From Pseudomonas turukhanskensis (GTDB taxonomy: Bacteria > Pseudomonadota > Gammaproteobacteria > Pseudomonadales > Pseudomonadaceae), in contig NZ_BSFN01000002.1 of assembly GCF_027922365.1 (NCBI RefSeq), positions 434,001 to 498,000 of the forward strand: DNA of 64,000 bases, written 5' to 3'. Made by a program: the position numbers and the translations under genes. Below, piece by piece: positions 26,062 through 35,806 of the stretch (position 1 is its first letter; the number at the start of each line of letters is the position of its first letter). Under the pieces are notes generated by a model. That model saw nothing but the letters and a program-made list of their open reading frames with translations, ran no database searches and was not told where the DNA came from.

Positions 26062-26274
26062 TCAATGCCACCAGCGTGGCAGACCCCAGCGGTCATCTTC
26101 GCTTTGGTCTTTCTTGTCGACGGCCTGGGTGGTGTCGTCGGCCTTTACGGTTTTGCTTTGCTCGGCGGTTTGTTTGGCGGTGGCAGCTTCGTAGCTGTGG
26201 TTGACATCAGCGGCGGCGAAGGCGTTGCCGGTTAACAACGCGGTGAGCAGGGACGCGGTAACGATGGTTTTCAT
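26062..26274 (-). CDS. Small secreted hydrophilic protein
   Basis: Protein of 70 residues from ATG at 26274, with GAGGA seven bases upstream; the longer frame to 26442 has no ribosome site. It has a signal peptide (MKTIVTASLLTALLTGNAFA) and a charged, likely disordered mature part (SYEAATAKQTAEQSKTVKAD) ending in a tryptophan-rich tail (DDRWGLPRWWH). It appears to be a Pseudomonas-type small periplasmic protein of unknown function. It has its own terminator and probably its own promoter in the 280-base gap before the NAGGN operon. Confidence 0.75.
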   Translation of the reverse strand: MKTIVTASLLTALLTGNAFAAADVNHSYEAATAKQTAEQSKTVKADDTTQAVDKKDQSEDDRWGLPRWWH

Positions 26275-26554
26275 GGTGTGTTCCTCAAGGGCTAGGTAAG
26301 TGACTTCGGAGCCAAGGTTCCGCTTTTGTGCCTGCCTTGAGAAACGCATGGTGTTGGTAGTTGATATTGCTGAAATTGATGGGCGAGTGCTTTTACCCCT
26401 CGCCAGACACATGCCCGAATTCCCCTTGGCTGCTCGGGCCACCCATCAACTTAGATCACATTTATCTAAAACTCTCAGCCCCTGAGCCGGTCTGCTCCAT
26501 TAGCGCAACGATTGCGCGCCCCCCTTTTTCCCCAACGGAAACCCGGTAAGGACT

Positions 26555-28324
26555 ATGTGCGGAATATCTGGAGAGTTACGTTTCAATAATCGCCCCGCCG
26601 ACCTCGCAGCGGTCGAGCGCATTACCCATCACCTGGCCCCGCGTGGCCCCGACGCCCACGGCTTCCATAGCCAGGGCTCCATTGCCCTGGGTCACCGGCG
26701 CCTGAAAATCATGGACCTAGAGGACGCCTCCGGCCAGCCAATGATCGATAGCCAACTGGGCCTTTCATTGGTGTTCAACGGCGCCATCTACAACTACCCG
26801 GAACTGCGCAGCGAGCTACAGGCGCTCGGGTATCAGTTTTTTTCCGAGGGTGACACCGAGGTGCTGCTCAAGGGCTACCACGCCTGGGGCGCCGACCTGC
26901 TGCCCAAACTCAATGGCATGTTTGCCTTCGCCATTTGGGAGCGTGAGAAGCGCGAACTGTTTATTGCCCGCGATCGCCTGGGCATCAAGCCGCTGTACCT
27001 GTCGCACACGGCCGAGCGCCTGCGCTTTGCCTCGACGTTGCCGGCCCTGTTGCAGGGTGGCGATATCGACAAGACGCTCGACCCTGTCGCCCTCAACCAT
27101 TACCTGAATTTCCACGCCGTGGTGCCCGCGCCGCGCACGCTGTTGGCCAATGTCAGCAAGCTGCCGCCGGCCACCTGGATGCGCATTGATGCCCAAGGCA
27201 ATACCACCCAGAAAACCTGGTGGGAACTGACCTACGGCGCCGCCGCTGATGAGCAGGCCTATGGCCTGAACGAGTGGCGCGACCTGACGCTGGAAAGCGT
27301 GCGCGAGGCGGTGGCGATTCGTCAGCGGGCCGCCGTGGATGTCGGCGTGCTGCTGTCCGGTGGGGTGGACTCCAGCATGCTGGTGGGCTTGCTGCGTGAG
27401 GTCGGAGTGGAAAACCTGTCGACCTTTTCCATCGGTTTTCAGGATGCCGGCGGCGAGCGTGGCGACGAGTTTCAGTACTCCGACCTGATTGCCCAGCACT
27501 ACAACACTCGTCATCACCAACTGCGTATCGATGAGCGCGAAATCATCGAGCAACTGCCGGCGGCGTTTCGCGCCATGAGCGAGCCGATGGTCAGCCATGA
27601 CTGCATTGCTTTCTATCTGCTGTCGCGCGAAGTGGCCAAGCATTGCAAGGTGGTGCAAAGCGGGCAGGGCGCCGATGAGTTGTTTGCCGGTTACCACTGG
27701 TACCCGCTGGTGGACGGTGCGGTCGACCCCTTTGCCGCTTACCGCGCGGCGTTTCTGGACCGCAGCTACGACGAGTACCGCAACACCGTGCAGCCCGCCT
27801 GGCTGACCGGCGACTGCGCCGGCGAGTACGTGCGCGAGCATTTCCAGCGCCCCGGCGCCCATGCGGCGGTGGATAAGGCGCTGCGCCTGGACAGCACGGT
27901 GATGCTGGTGGATGACCCGGTGAAGCGGGTGGACAACATGACCATGGCCTGGGGCCTGGAAGCGCGCACACCGTTTCTGGATTACCGCCTGGTGGAGCTG
28001 TCGGCGCGCATTCCGGGGCGCTTCAAGCTGCCCGATGGCGGCAAGCAGGTACTCAAGGAAGCGGCTCGTCTGGTGATTCCGGCGGCGGTTATCGACCGGC
28101 CCAAGGGCTATTTCCCGGTGCCAGGGCTTAAACACCTTGAGGGCAACACCCTGGGCTGGGTGCGCGAGTTGTTGCTCGACCCGAGCCAGGACCGTGGCCT
28201 GTTCAACCCGGCGATGCTCGACCAGCTCCTCACCGACCCGCAGGGCCAACTGACGCCGCTGCGTGGTTCCAAACTCTGGCAGCTCGCCGCCCTCAACCTG
28301 TGGCTGAGCGAACAAGGCGTGTAA
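26555..28324 (+). CDS. N-acetylglutaminylglutamine amidotransferase (asparagine synthetase family)
   Basis: Makes the terminal amide of the osmoprotectant N-acetylglutaminylglutamine amide (NAGGN) by amidotransfer. The class II glutaminase domain begins with the catalytic Cys2 (MCGISGELRF), with NGAIYNYPELR and GDTEVLLKGY following. The synthetase domain has the PP-loop VLLSGGVDSSMLVGLL, then QGADELFAGY and EARTPFLDYRLVEL. Length is 589 residues. It is immediately followed (TAAATG) by the NAGGN synthetase and then an M42 peptidase, the three-gene order typical of NAGGN loci in Pseudomonas, which separates it from ordinary AsnB. Confidence 0.93.
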   Translation: MCGISGELRFNNRPADLAAVERITHHLAPRGPDAHGFHSQGSIALGHRRLKIMDLEDASGQPMIDSQLGLSLVFNGAIYNYPELRSELQALGYQFFSEGDTEVLLKGYHAWGADLLPKLNGMFAFAIWEREKRELFIARDRLGIKPLYLSHTAERLRFASTLPALLQGGDIDKTLDPVALNHYLNFHAVVPAPRTLLANVSKLPPATWMRIDAQGNTTQKTWWELTYGAAADEQAYGLNEWRDLTLESVREAVAIRQRAAVDVGVLLSGGVDSSMLVGLLREVGVENLSTFSIGFQDAGGERGDEFQYSDLIAQHYNTRHHQLRIDEREIIEQLPAAFRAMSEPMVSHDCIAFYLLSREVAKHCKVVQSGQGADELFAGYHWYPLVDGAVDPFAAYRAAFLDRSYDEYRNTVQPAWLTGDCAGEYVREHFQRPGAHAAVDKALRLDSTVMLVDDPVKRVDNMTMAWGLEARTPFLDYRLVELSARIPGRFKLPDGGKQVLKEAARLVIPAAVIDRPKGYFPVPGLKHLEGNTLGWVRELLLDPSQDRGLFNPAMLDQLLTDPQGQLTPLRGSKLWQLAALNLWLSEQGV

Positions 28325-28369
28325 ATGAGCAGCGCCTTGCCACCCGTTTTCTCAAGGGAAGATTTGTTA

Positions 28370-30109
28370 ATGAAAGGCTATGCCTACAGCCAGCGCCTGC
28401 TGCGCGGCCAACCGCCGTCCTATGAGCGCTTGCAGGCGCGTTTTGCCGAGGATGGCAATCAGCACGCCAATCCACCACTGGCTCTGCACTGCGGCTGGGG
28501 GCGGATTCTGATCGGCCACACCTACCCAACGCCGGAAATGCTGGCCAGTGAACTGTTAGCTGAAAAGCCCGGCGAACGCGATATCGCCCTGTACGTGGCT
28601 GCGCCCCATCAGGTGCTGGCCCAGGCGCCGCAGGGTTTGTTTCTCGACCCCTCCGACACCCTGCGCCTGTGGTTCACCGACTACCGCCAGGCGCGCCGGG
28701 GCTTTCGTGGCTTTAACGTGCGCCGTGCACAAAGTGCCGAAGACTGGCAGGCGCTAAACCACCTGTACCAGTTGCGCGGCATGTTGCCGGTAGACCCCGA
28801 GCGCCTGACGCCCAAGGAAGACGGCGGCCCGGAATACTGGCTGGCCGAAGACGCTGATAGTGGCGACGTGATCGGCGGCATGATGGGCCTCAACCACCGT
28901 AAAGCCTTCAACGACCCGGACAACGGTTGCAGCCTCTGGTGCCTGGCGGTGTCGCCGCAGTGCCCGCGTCCCGGTGTAGGCGAGGTGCTGGTGCGTCATC
29001 TGATCGAGCACTTTATGAGCCGCGGCCTCAGTTACCTGGATTTGTCGGTGCTGCACGACAACCACCAGGCCAAGCGCCTGTACGCCAAACTGGGCTTTCG
29101 CGACCTGGCCACCTTTACCCTCAAGCGCAAGAACGGCATCAACGAGACCCTGTTTCTCGGCCCCGGCCCGGAAGCAGAGCTCAATCCGTACGCCAAGATT
29201 ATCGTCGACGAAGCCCGTCGCCGTGGTATCGAGGTGCAGGTGGACGATGCCGAAGCCGGGCTGTTCACCCTTAACCACGGTGGCCGGCGCATTCGTTGCC
29301 GCGAGTCGCTAAGTGACCTTACCAGCGCCGTGAGCATGACCCTGTGCCAGGACAAACTCCTGACCCACCGCGCCTTGCGCCGCGTTGGCCTGCAATTGCC
29401 GGCGCAGCAACTGGCCGGCGAGCCAGAAGAAAACGCCGACTTTCTCGCCGAGCATGGCCGGGTGGTGGTTAAACCCGTGGATGGCGAACAGGGCAAGGGC
29501 GTGGCCATTGACCTGCGAACCGAGGAGGACGTGGAAGCGGCTATTAAACGCGCCCAAGCCTTTGATAACCGCGTGCTGCTGGAAAGTTTTCACGAAGGCG
29601 CCGACCTGCGCATTCTGGTGATCGGCTATGTGGTGGTGGCTGCTGCCATTCGCCGGCCGGCCGAGGTAATTGGTGATGGCCGCCATAGCATCGGCGCACT
29701 GATAGAAGCGCAGAGCCGTCGCCGGCAAGCCGCTACTGGCGGCGAAAGCCGCATTCCGCTGGATGAAGAAACCCACCGCACCCTGCGCGCGGCCGGCTTT
29801 GACTACGACAGCGTACTGCCCGCCGGCCAGCGCCTGGCGGTACGGCGCACCGCCAACCTGCACACCGGCGGTACGCTGGAAGATGTCACTGACATTCTGC
29901 ATCCGGTGCTGGGTGAAGCCGCCGTGCGCGCAGCGCGGGCGCTGGATATTCCGGTAGTCGGCCTGGACTTGCTGGTGCCGGCAGCGGACCAGCCCGAGTA
30001 CGTGTTTATTGAGGCCAATGAACGCGCGGGGCTGGCCAATCACCAACCGCAACCGACGGCAGAGCGGTTTATTGATCTGTTGTTTCCGCTCAGTCAGCCC
30101 GGTAGCTGA
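28370..30109 (+). CDS. ngg: N-acetylglutaminylglutamine synthetase (GNAT + ATP-grasp)
   Basis: Bifunctional enzyme proposed to acetylate and ligate two glutamines for NAGGN synthesis. A GNAT acetyltransferase domain spans roughly residues 100-260 (LWCLAVSPQCPRPGVGEVLV is the acetyl-CoA loop region). An ATP-grasp domain like that of cyanophycin synthetase follows (VVVKPVDGEQGKGVAIDL, FIEANERAGLANH). An upstream in-frame ATG at 28325 directly abuts the previous stop. The ATG at 28370 (MKGYAYSQRLLRGQ) is preferred because AGGGAAG lies seven bases upstream; it gives 579 residues. The gene is co-transcribed with the amidotransferase. Confidence 0.92.
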   Translation: MKGYAYSQRLLRGQPPSYERLQARFAEDGNQHANPPLALHCGWGRILIGHTYPTPEMLASELLAEKPGERDIALYVAAPHQVLAQAPQGLFLDPSDTLRLWFTDYRQARRGFRGFNVRRAQSAEDWQALNHLYQLRGMLPVDPERLTPKEDGGPEYWLAEDADSGDVIGGMMGLNHRKAFNDPDNGCSLWCLAVSPQCPRPGVGEVLVRHLIEHFMSRGLSYLDLSVLHDNHQAKRLYAKLGFRDLATFTLKRKNGINETLFLGPGPEAELNPYAKIIVDEARRRGIEVQVDDAEAGLFTLNHGGRRIRCRESLSDLTSAVSMTLCQDKLLTHRALRRVGLQLPAQQLAGEPEENADFLAEHGRVVVKPVDGEQGKGVAIDLRTEEDVEAAIKRAQAFDNRVLLESFHEGADLRILVIGYVVVAAAIRRPAEVIGDGRHSIGALIEAQSRRRQAATGGESRIPLDEETHRTLRAAGFDYDSVLPAGQRLAVRRTANLHTGGTLEDVTDILHPVLGEAAVRAARALDIPVVGLDLLVPAADQPEYVFIEANERAGLANHQPQPTAERFIDLLFPLSQPGS

Positions 30110-30133
30110 GGGCGGTCATTTTTTCCGCCTCCA

Positions 30134-30233
30134 CCCCGTCGTCCCAGCGAAGGCTGGGACCCAGGTGCACCACTGCCAGCCACACCGCGACTCCTGCACG
30201 ATTCTGGATCCCAGCCTGCGCTGGGATGACGGG
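30134..30233. repeat. Palindromic repeat pair (GTCGTCCCAGCGAAGGCTGG type)
   Basis: Two inverted arms, CCCGTCGTCCCAGCGAAGGC and its reverse complement-like copy ending CTGGGATGACGGG, are separated by about 40 bases within the NAGGN gene cluster, between the synthetase and peptidase genes. A GC-richer relative lies at 34715-34807. Confidence 0.8.
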
Positions 30234-30297
30234 AGTTTTTGTTTAGAACCTGTGCGCCTGCTACCAGGCGCTTCGCAGGCATTGAAGGAGACCCCCC

Positions 30298-31488
30298 ATG
30301 AAAAAAGTCCCCGAACCCGACCTCGTTTACCTGCGCCGCGTGCTCCTGGAAATGCTCGCCATTCCCAGCCCCACCGGCTTTACCGACACCATCGTGCGGT
30401 ACGTGGCCGAGCGCCTGGAGGAATTGGGCATTCCTTTTGAGCTCACCCGCCGTGGCACCATTCGCGCAACCCTCAAGGGCAAACAGAACAGCCCCGACAG
30501 AGCGGTTTCCACGCACCTGGACACCATCGGTGCCATCGTCCGCCAGGTACAGGACAACGGCCGCCTGGGCCTGGCCCCGGTGGGCTGCTGGTCCAGCCGT
30601 TTTGCCGAGGGCAGCCGCGTTAGCGTGTTTACCGAAACCGGCGTCTTTCGCGGCAGCGTCTTGCCGTTGATGGCCTCCGGCCACGCGTTCAACACGGCCA
30701 TCGACCAGATGCCGATCAGTTGGGACCACGTCGAACTGCGCCTGGACGCTTACAGCAGCACCCGCGCCGACTGCGAGTCGCTGGGCATCAACGTCGGTGA
30801 CTTCGTGGCGTTCGATCCGCTGCCGGAGTTCACCGAAAGCGGCCATATCAGCGCCCGCCATCTGGATGACAAGGCCGGTGTAGCGGCCTTGCTCACCGCG
30901 CTCAAAGGCCTGGTGGAAAGCGGTATCGAACCGGCCATCGACTGCCATCCGCTGTTCACCATCACCGAGGAAGTCGGCTCCGGGGCGGCCGGGGCCCTGC
31001 ACTGGGATGTCAGCGAGTTTGTCGGCATCGACATTGCGCCGGTGGCGCCGGGGCAGCAGTCTAGTGAGCACACCGTGAGTGTCGCCATGCAGGATTCCGG
31101 CGGGCCCTATGACTATCACCTGTCGCGCCACCTGTTGCGTCTGGCCGAGACCCATGAGGTGCCGGTGCGCCGTGACCTGTTCCGCTACTACCACAGCGAT
31201 GCGCAATCGGCGGTGGCCGCCGGCCATGACACCCGCACCGCGCTGCTGGCCTTTGGTTGCGACGCCACCCACGGCTACGAGCGCACCCATATCGACAGCC
31301 TGGCGGGGCTGAGCCGGTTGCTCAGCGCCTATATTCTGAGCCCGCCGGTGTTTGCCAGTGACGCCAAACCGGCCAACCAGTCGCTGGATAATTTCAGTCA
31401 CCAGATCGAACACGACGCGCAGATGGAAAGCGACACCCGGGTTCCGACGGTCGACAGCCTGATCAATTCCCGTGAAAACGACACTTGA
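30298..31488 (+). CDS. M42-family peptidase of the NAGGN osmoprotectant system
   Basis: Predicted cytoplasmic metallo-aminopeptidase of 396 residues, associated with NAGGN synthesis loci, where it may recycle or trim the dipeptide. Metal ligands of the M42 family are visible: His in VSTHLDTIGAIV, His/Asp in ARHLDDKAGVAA, the catalytic EE in FTITEEVGSGAAG, Asp in GIDIAPVAPGQ, and a late His in CDATHGYERTHID. It follows the synthetase after a 188-base gap carrying a palindromic repeat, so its expression may be partly uncoupled from the first two genes. Confidence 0.92.
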   Translation: MKKVPEPDLVYLRRVLLEMLAIPSPTGFTDTIVRYVAERLEELGIPFELTRRGTIRATLKGKQNSPDRAVSTHLDTIGAIVRQVQDNGRLGLAPVGCWSSRFAEGSRVSVFTETGVFRGSVLPLMASGHAFNTAIDQMPISWDHVELRLDAYSSTRADCESLGINVGDFVAFDPLPEFTESGHISARHLDDKAGVAALLTALKGLVESGIEPAIDCHPLFTITEEVGSGAAGALHWDVSEFVGIDIAPVAPGQQSSEHTVSVAMQDSGGPYDYHLSRHLLRLAETHEVPVRRDLFRYYHSDAQSAVAAGHDTRTALLAFGCDATHGYERTHIDSLAGLSRLLSAYILSPPVFASDAKPANQSLDNFSHQIEHDAQMESDTRVPTVDSLINSRENDT

Positions 31489-31564
31489 AGGGCGGGCAGC
31501 ATAGAGGCAAAGTGCCAGACAAGAACAAGAAAGGAGCGGCCCGGTTCGTGTGAAAACTACTACG

Positions 31565-31583
31565 CTCGGCTAGGCGAGTTTTT
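31565..31583 (+). terminator. Weak terminator-like hairpin
   Basis: CTCG-GCTAGG-CGAG followed by five T lies between the peptidase and kinase genes. The stem is only four bases, with further outer pairing between GTGAAAACT and AGTTTTTCAC. Partial termination at most is expected. Confidence 0.35.
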
Positions 31584-31632
31584 CACGCGGTGGGGTTAGT
31601 CAGCTTCGCCTGTATTTGTCTGAGGTTTACGG

Positions 31633-34404
31633 ATGCCTCGTATCTGTCTGCTCGTCTTGCTGTGCCTGTTCGCCGGAAGCTCCTGGGCCGGCGCACCCAC
31701 GTTTGCGCCGCTGAATCAGGATGAAATGCGCCTGTCACTGGCGCCCTATATCGGCTATTTCGAAGACCCACGCGGCATTCTCAGCCTGGAGCAAGTGCAG
31801 GCCCTGAGCGATGACGAGTTCAACGGCGCGCGCAGCGACCATGTCAACCTGGGCAAGAACGGCTCGGTATGGTGGTTCAAGGTGCGCCTGCTCAATAGCC
31901 GCCCCCACGCCCTGGGCGGCTACCTGGAAATCAACTACCCGCTGCTGGACCATATCCAGCTCTACCTGCAAACCCCTGATGGCAAGATAGCCAGCCAGGA
32001 GACCGGCGACCGCTTCGCCTTCTCCCAGCGCCCCGTGCAAGTGCGCAATTTCTGGTTTCCCATGGAGTTGCCCCAGGGCCAGAGCACCCTGATTGTGCGG
32101 ATTGAAAGCACCAGTACGTTGTTTGTGCCGATGTTCTTCAGCACCTACGGCGCCAGCGCCGCAGCCCAGGAAAACCTGATGGGCGCCAACGGCGCCTTCT
32201 ACGGCGTGTTGTTTGCGATGTTCTGCTACAACCTGTTCCTGTATTTCTCCCTGCGCGAACGGGCCTACTTCTGGTACCTGGTGTACAACCTCAACATCGG
32301 CCTGTTCGCCGCCAGCTTCGACGGCATGCTGTTCAAGCTGATGCCCAACCTGATCGAGCTGCAGTCGGTGAGCATCTACTTTCTGATGTTCCTGCACAGC
32401 TTCAGCGCCACCCAGTTCAGCCGCCATTTTCTGCATACCGCGCAGTTTTCCCCGCGCCTGGACAAGGCGCTGCAATACCTGATGGCGCTTATTCTGTGCT
32501 GCATCGTCTCAGTGGTGGTGATCGGCTTGCAGGCCTGGAACATTCTGGCCAGCCTGACGGTGCTGTTCGTGTCCTTCGTGCTGCTGCTCAGTGGCATCTA
32601 TATCTGGCGCCAGGGCCTGCGTTACGGCTCTTACTACATTCTGGCCTGGGGCATTCTGCTGACCTCGTTTATCGTCGCCACCACCGGCTCGCTGGGTATC
32701 GAGATTTTCGGCATCTATGGCGCCACCATGGTCAAGGTGGGGGTCACCATCGAGCTGATCACCTTGTCCATCGGCCTGGCCGACCGCATCAACCTGCTCA
32801 AGGAAGAAGGCTTTCGCTCACGCCAGGCAGCGGCCAAATCGGAAATCGAAAACCAGGCCAAGAGCCGCTTCCTGGCCAAGATGAGCCACGAAATCCGCAC
32901 GCCCCTGAACGGCGTGCTGGGCATGTTGCAGTTGCTCAAGGGCACGGCGCTGGACCGCAGTCAGCGGTTTTACGTCGATACCATTGCCAGCTCCGGCAGC
33001 TCGTTGATGGCGGTGATCAACGACATCCTCGACTACGCCCGTATCGAGTCCGGCAAGCTGAGCCTGGAAAACATCGAGTTCGACCTGGAAGTGTTGATTT
33101 CCGACACCCTGACCCTGTTCACCGCCCAGGCCCTGGAAAAGAACCTGCGGTTATACGTCAGCCTGGAAGTGGGGGTGCCGCAGCGCATCAAGGGCGACCC
33201 CACGCGGCTCAAGCAGGTATTGATGAATCTGTTGAGCAATGCCCTGAAGTTCACCGCCGAGGGTCATGTGGCGGTCAGTGTGTGCCGGCGCAACAACAGC
33301 CTGGGCAATCCGCACCTGATCTTTTCCGTCAGCGACAGCGGCATCGGTATTGCCGGCGAGGCGCAAACCCAGTTGTTCGAATCCTTCTCCCAAGGCGACT
33401 CCAGTACTACCCGCCGTTACGGCGGCAGTGGCCTTGGCCTGGCCATCAGCAAGGAGCTGGTGGAAATGATGGGTGGCCATATCGAAGTGCACAGCACGCC
33501 AGGGCAGGGCACACGCCTGGCGTTCGATGTGGCGCTGCAAGAAGGCGATCGCAATGACGACCCGCTGCGCCAACTGCTCAAAGGCAAAACCGCGCTGCTT
33601 ACCTCCCTCGATGGCCTGGGCCTCGACGCCCTGAGCCGCCTGCTGGAACGCTGGGGCATGCGCACTGAGCGCTGCCAGAACCCCGAACGCTTGCAGGCCT
33701 ACCTCGACGATTTTGCCGTAACACCGTTGCTGATTCTGATGGCGCCCTGGCCCGGCAGCGTGCTGCATTGGCTCGACACCCTGCGCCCGCGCCTGCAAAA
33801 GGGCCAACGCATTCTGCTGCTGTGCCCGCCGGAACAATGCCAATTGCTGCCGCCGAGCAAAGGCCTGCGCCTGCTCAACCTGGCCCAGCCGCTGGCTATT
33901 ACGCCGCTACGCGAAGCGTTGCTGGAGTTCTACCAGGAGCGGCGCAGCGAAAACCGCCCGCCGGTGGTGGACCAGAGCGGCAACAGCGCCTGCATTCTGG
34001 TGGTGGAAGACAACCCGGTAAACCAACTGGTGGTGCAAGGCCTGCTGAAAAAACGCGGCTACGTGGTACGCGTGGTGGCCAACGGCGTGGAAGCGGTGAA
34101 GGACTACAGCCGCGACCCGGGAGCCGTGCAGTTGATTTTGATGGACTGTGAAATGCCCGAGATGGACGGCTTTGAAGCCACGCGGCAGATTCGCCGGCTG
34201 GAAAAACAACAGCAGCTGCGCCCGGTGCCCATCGTCGCCCTGACCGCGCATATCCTCGACGAACACCGCGAGCACGGCGCGTTGGTTGGCATGGACGACT
34301 TTCTTGGTAAGCCGCTGGACTGCGAGGTGCTGTACGCCACCCTGGACAAATTCCTCGCCAGTGAACGTAAAACGCCGGCCAGCGAAGAAATTTCTCCGTC
34401 TTAG
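31633..34404 (+). CDS. Hybrid sensor histidine kinase, 7TMR-DISM type
   Basis: Inner-membrane sensor of 923 residues. A signal peptide ([19 protein letters not shown]) precedes a periplasmic 7TMR-DISMED2 sensing domain (residues about 30-170) and seven membrane helices (about 185-385). Then come a HisKA domain with His419 in [12 protein letters not shown], an HATPase domain ([23 protein letters not shown]), a degenerate region, and a C-terminal receiver with Asp838 in [13 protein letters not shown] and Lys in FLGKPLD. No output regulator or Hpt domain is present, so phosphate must pass to a separate protein. The gene directly follows the NAGGN genes, suggesting osmotic or envelope-linked signalling. 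Confidence 0.93.
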   Translation: MPRICLLVLLCLFAGSSWAGAPTFAPLNQDEMRLSLAPYIGYFEDPRGILSLEQVQALSDDEFNGARSDHVNLGKNGSVWWFKVRLLNSRPHALGGYLEINYPLLDHIQLYLQTPDGKIASQETGDRFAFSQRPVQVRNFWFPMELPQGQSTLIVRIESTSTLFVPMFFSTYGASAAAQENLMGANGAFYGVLFAMFCYNLFLYFSLRERAYFWYLVYNLNIGLFAASFDGMLFKLMPNLIELQSVSIYFLMFLHSFSATQFSRHFLHTAQFSPRLDKALQYLMALILCCIVSVVVIGLQAWNILASLTVLFVSFVLLLSGIYIWRQGLRYGSYYILAWGILLTSFIVATTGSLGIEIFGIYGATMVKVGVTIELITLSIGLADRINLLKEEGFRSRQAAAKSEIENQAKSRFLAKMSHEIRTPLNGVLGMLQLLKGTALDRSQRFYVDTIASSGSSLMAVINDILDYARIESGKLSLENIEFDLEVLISDTLTLFTAQALEKNLRLYVSLEVGVPQRIKGDPTRLKQVLMNLLSNALKFTAEGHVAVSVCRRNNSLGNPHLIFSVSDSGIGIAGEAQTQLFESFSQGDSSTTRRYGGSGLGLAISKELVEMMGGHIEVHSTPGQGTRLAFDVALQEGDRNDDPLRQLLKGKTALLTSLDGLGLDALSRLLERWGMRTERCQNPERLQAYLDDFAVTPLLILMAPWPGSVLHWLDTLRPRLQKGQRILLLCPPEQCQLLPPSKGLRLLNLAQPLAITPLREALLEFYQERRSENRPPVVDQSGNSACILVVEDNPVNQLVVQGLLKKRGYVVRVVANGVEAVKDYSRDPGAVQLILMDCEMPEMDGFEATRQIRRLEKQQQLRPVPIVALTAHILDEHREHGALVGMDDFLGKPLDCEVLYATLDKFLASERKTPASEEISPS

Positions 34405-34454
34405 TAGGCCAATAGTAAGTGGGTTAACATCGCCGGGCTTTCTGGAGAAGTGCC

Positions 34455-34685
34455 ATGTTGATCCCGCAAGAAATGCTCGAAGCCGACACCCTCACGCGCC
34501 TGATCGAAGACTTCGTCACCCGTGACGGCACCGACAACGGCGACGAAACGCCATTGGAAACCCGCGTCGCCCGCGTGCGCCGCGCCCTCGACAAAGGGGA
34601 AGCGGTCATCGTCTTTGACGTCGAAAGTGAACAATGCCAATTGGCAATGAAGCGCGACGTGCCCAAGGAGTGGCTCGAGGATTAA
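34455..34685 (+). CDS. YheU-like UPF0270 family protein
   Basis: Small cytoplasmic protein of 76 residues with GGAG seven bases before the ATG. The N terminus MLIPQEMLEADTLTRLIEDF, followed by VTRDGTDNGDETPLETRVAR, matches the UPF0270 family. It is acidic, with no signal peptide or membrane helix. The family's function is unknown. It stands alone between the hybrid kinase and a palindromic repeat. Confidence 0.88.
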   Translation: MLIPQEMLEADTLTRLIEDFVTRDGTDNGDETPLETRVARVRRALDKGEAVIVFDVESEQCQLAMKRDVPKEWLED

Positions 34686-34714
34686 GAGCGCGTTGGACGT
34701 TGCTGTTGCACTGC

Positions 34715-34807
34715 GTCGTCCCCGCGAAGGCGGGGAGCCAGAATTTTGAAGGGGGCGCGATACGAGGGCTGAGGCGAGAATCTGGATTCCCGCCTGCGCG
34801 GGAATGA
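34715..34807. repeat. Palindromic repeat pair (GTCGTCCCCGCGAAGGCGGG type)
   Basis: Inverted arms GTCGTCCCCGCGAAGGCGGG and CCCGCCTGCGCGGGAATGAC flank about 35 bases after the UPF0270 gene. It belongs to the same general family as 30134-30233 but has a diverged core. Confidence 0.8.
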
Positions 34808-34856
34808 CGGAGGTTTGTAGGGCGTTCTCAGTAGCCTTCAAACGTTGGAATCAGTG

Positions 34857-35189
34857 TTATGAAGCCGAGAACCGTGGCCCAAACAGAATAATCAACGCAC
34901 CCACCACACAAAACGCCGCGCCGATCCAGTCTGTGGATAACGGGCGCGCCCGCTCCACCACGCCCAACCAGAACAACGACGCCACCACATAAATGCCCCC
35001 ATAGGCGGCATACGCACGGCCGGCATACGCCGCCTCCACGCGCGTCAGCAGCAGCGCGAACAGCACCAGGCTAACGAGGCCCGGCACGATCCACCAGGCG
35101 CTCTTGCCCATGCGCAGCCACGACCAGAACGCATAGCAGCCGGCGATTTCGAACAGGGCCGCGAGGAAAAACCACAGGTAATTGAGCAT
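34857..35189 (-). CDS. YnfA/UPF0060-like small membrane protein
   Basis: Inner-membrane protein of 110 residues from ATG at 35189 ([20 protein letters not shown]), preceded by AAGGA; the longer frame to 35222 is not supported. Four hydrophobic helices are seen, with the family segments [13 protein letters not shown] and [20 protein letters not shown]. The UPF0060 family resembles small multidrug resistance-type transporters, but its substrate is not established. It lies ten bases downstream of a conserved hypothetical gene, probably in one transcript. Confidence 0.9.
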   Translation of the reverse strand: MLNYLWFFLAALFEIAGCYAFWSWLRMGKSAWWIVPGLVSLVLFALLLTRVEAAYAGRAYAAYGGIYVVASLFWLGVVERARPLSTDWIGAAFCVVGALIILFGPRFSAS

Positions 35190-35199
35190 GGCGTTGTCC

Positions 35200-35631
35200 T
35201 TAGCTGTGCAGGGCGCCTTCACGCTCCCAGGCGCAGCGCACCAGCAGGCCGCCGGGGTCTTGCGGGCTGTGAAAGCCCTGTTCGGATTCCCAGCGAAAGG
35301 TGTGGCTGCCGCTTAATTCGGTTTCCAGGTGCACCACCGCGCTGCCCCAGTACAGGCGCTTGAGCAGCGCCTCGAACTGTTCTACCCACAGGGTCCACTC
35401 GTACTCCACGGCGCGGTAGCTGGCCCCGAAGTGAATCACCTGCGTCTGGTACAGGCCTTCACCGGGCTCGGGGCAAAACGAAAACATGTCGCGGCCAATA
35501 AACGGCCAGGCATCGCCCGACGGCAAGGCCTGCAACTCACGCTGGTTGATCGCCCGACGCAAGCGCGCCTGCTCCGGATCACCCGACGGCCAGTCGCGGA
35601 TACAGCCATAGACGATGGATTCAGACTCCAA
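35200..35631 (-). CDS. Conserved hypothetical protein
   Basis: Unrecognised cytoplasmic protein of 143 residues. No ATG is available near the N terminus. The start is probably TTG at 35631, which has GGAG seven bases upstream and gives [20 protein letters not shown]. It is rich in tryptophan and acidic residues ([20 protein letters not shown]) with no signal peptide or membrane helix. It is followed closely by the YnfA-like gene. I see no catalytic motif. Confidence 0.7.
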   Translation of the reverse strand: MESESIVYGCIRDWPSGDPEQARLRRAINQRELQALPSGDAWPFIGRDMFSFCPEPGEGLYQTQVIHFGASYRAVEYEWTLWVEQFEALLKRLYWGSAVVHLETELSGSHTFRWESEQGFHSPQDPGGLLVRCAWEREGALHS

Positions 35632-35733
35632 GCGGGAACTCCAGACAGCGGGGATAGTGGGGCGGTGCGAATATTAGCAGGGTGACGGGGATAGGTGGTT
35701 AGGGCTTGGATAGCGTTTGCGGGGCGATCGCCC

Positions 35734-35799
35734 GGTGCGCGGAGCACACCCTACAAGAGCGGACCGCGATTCGCTTTTGTAGGGTGTGCTCCGCGCACC
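35734..35799. repeat. REPIN, GTAGGGTGTGC family
   Basis: Inverted arms GGTGCGCGGAGCACACCCTA and TAGGGTGTGCTCCGCGCACC are separated by a short loop containing GCGGACCGCGATTCGC. It lies eight bases beyond the stop codon of the PBP gene and so occupies the 3' end of that transcript. Confidence 0.9.
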
Positions 35800-35806
35800 A
35801 GCGGTA

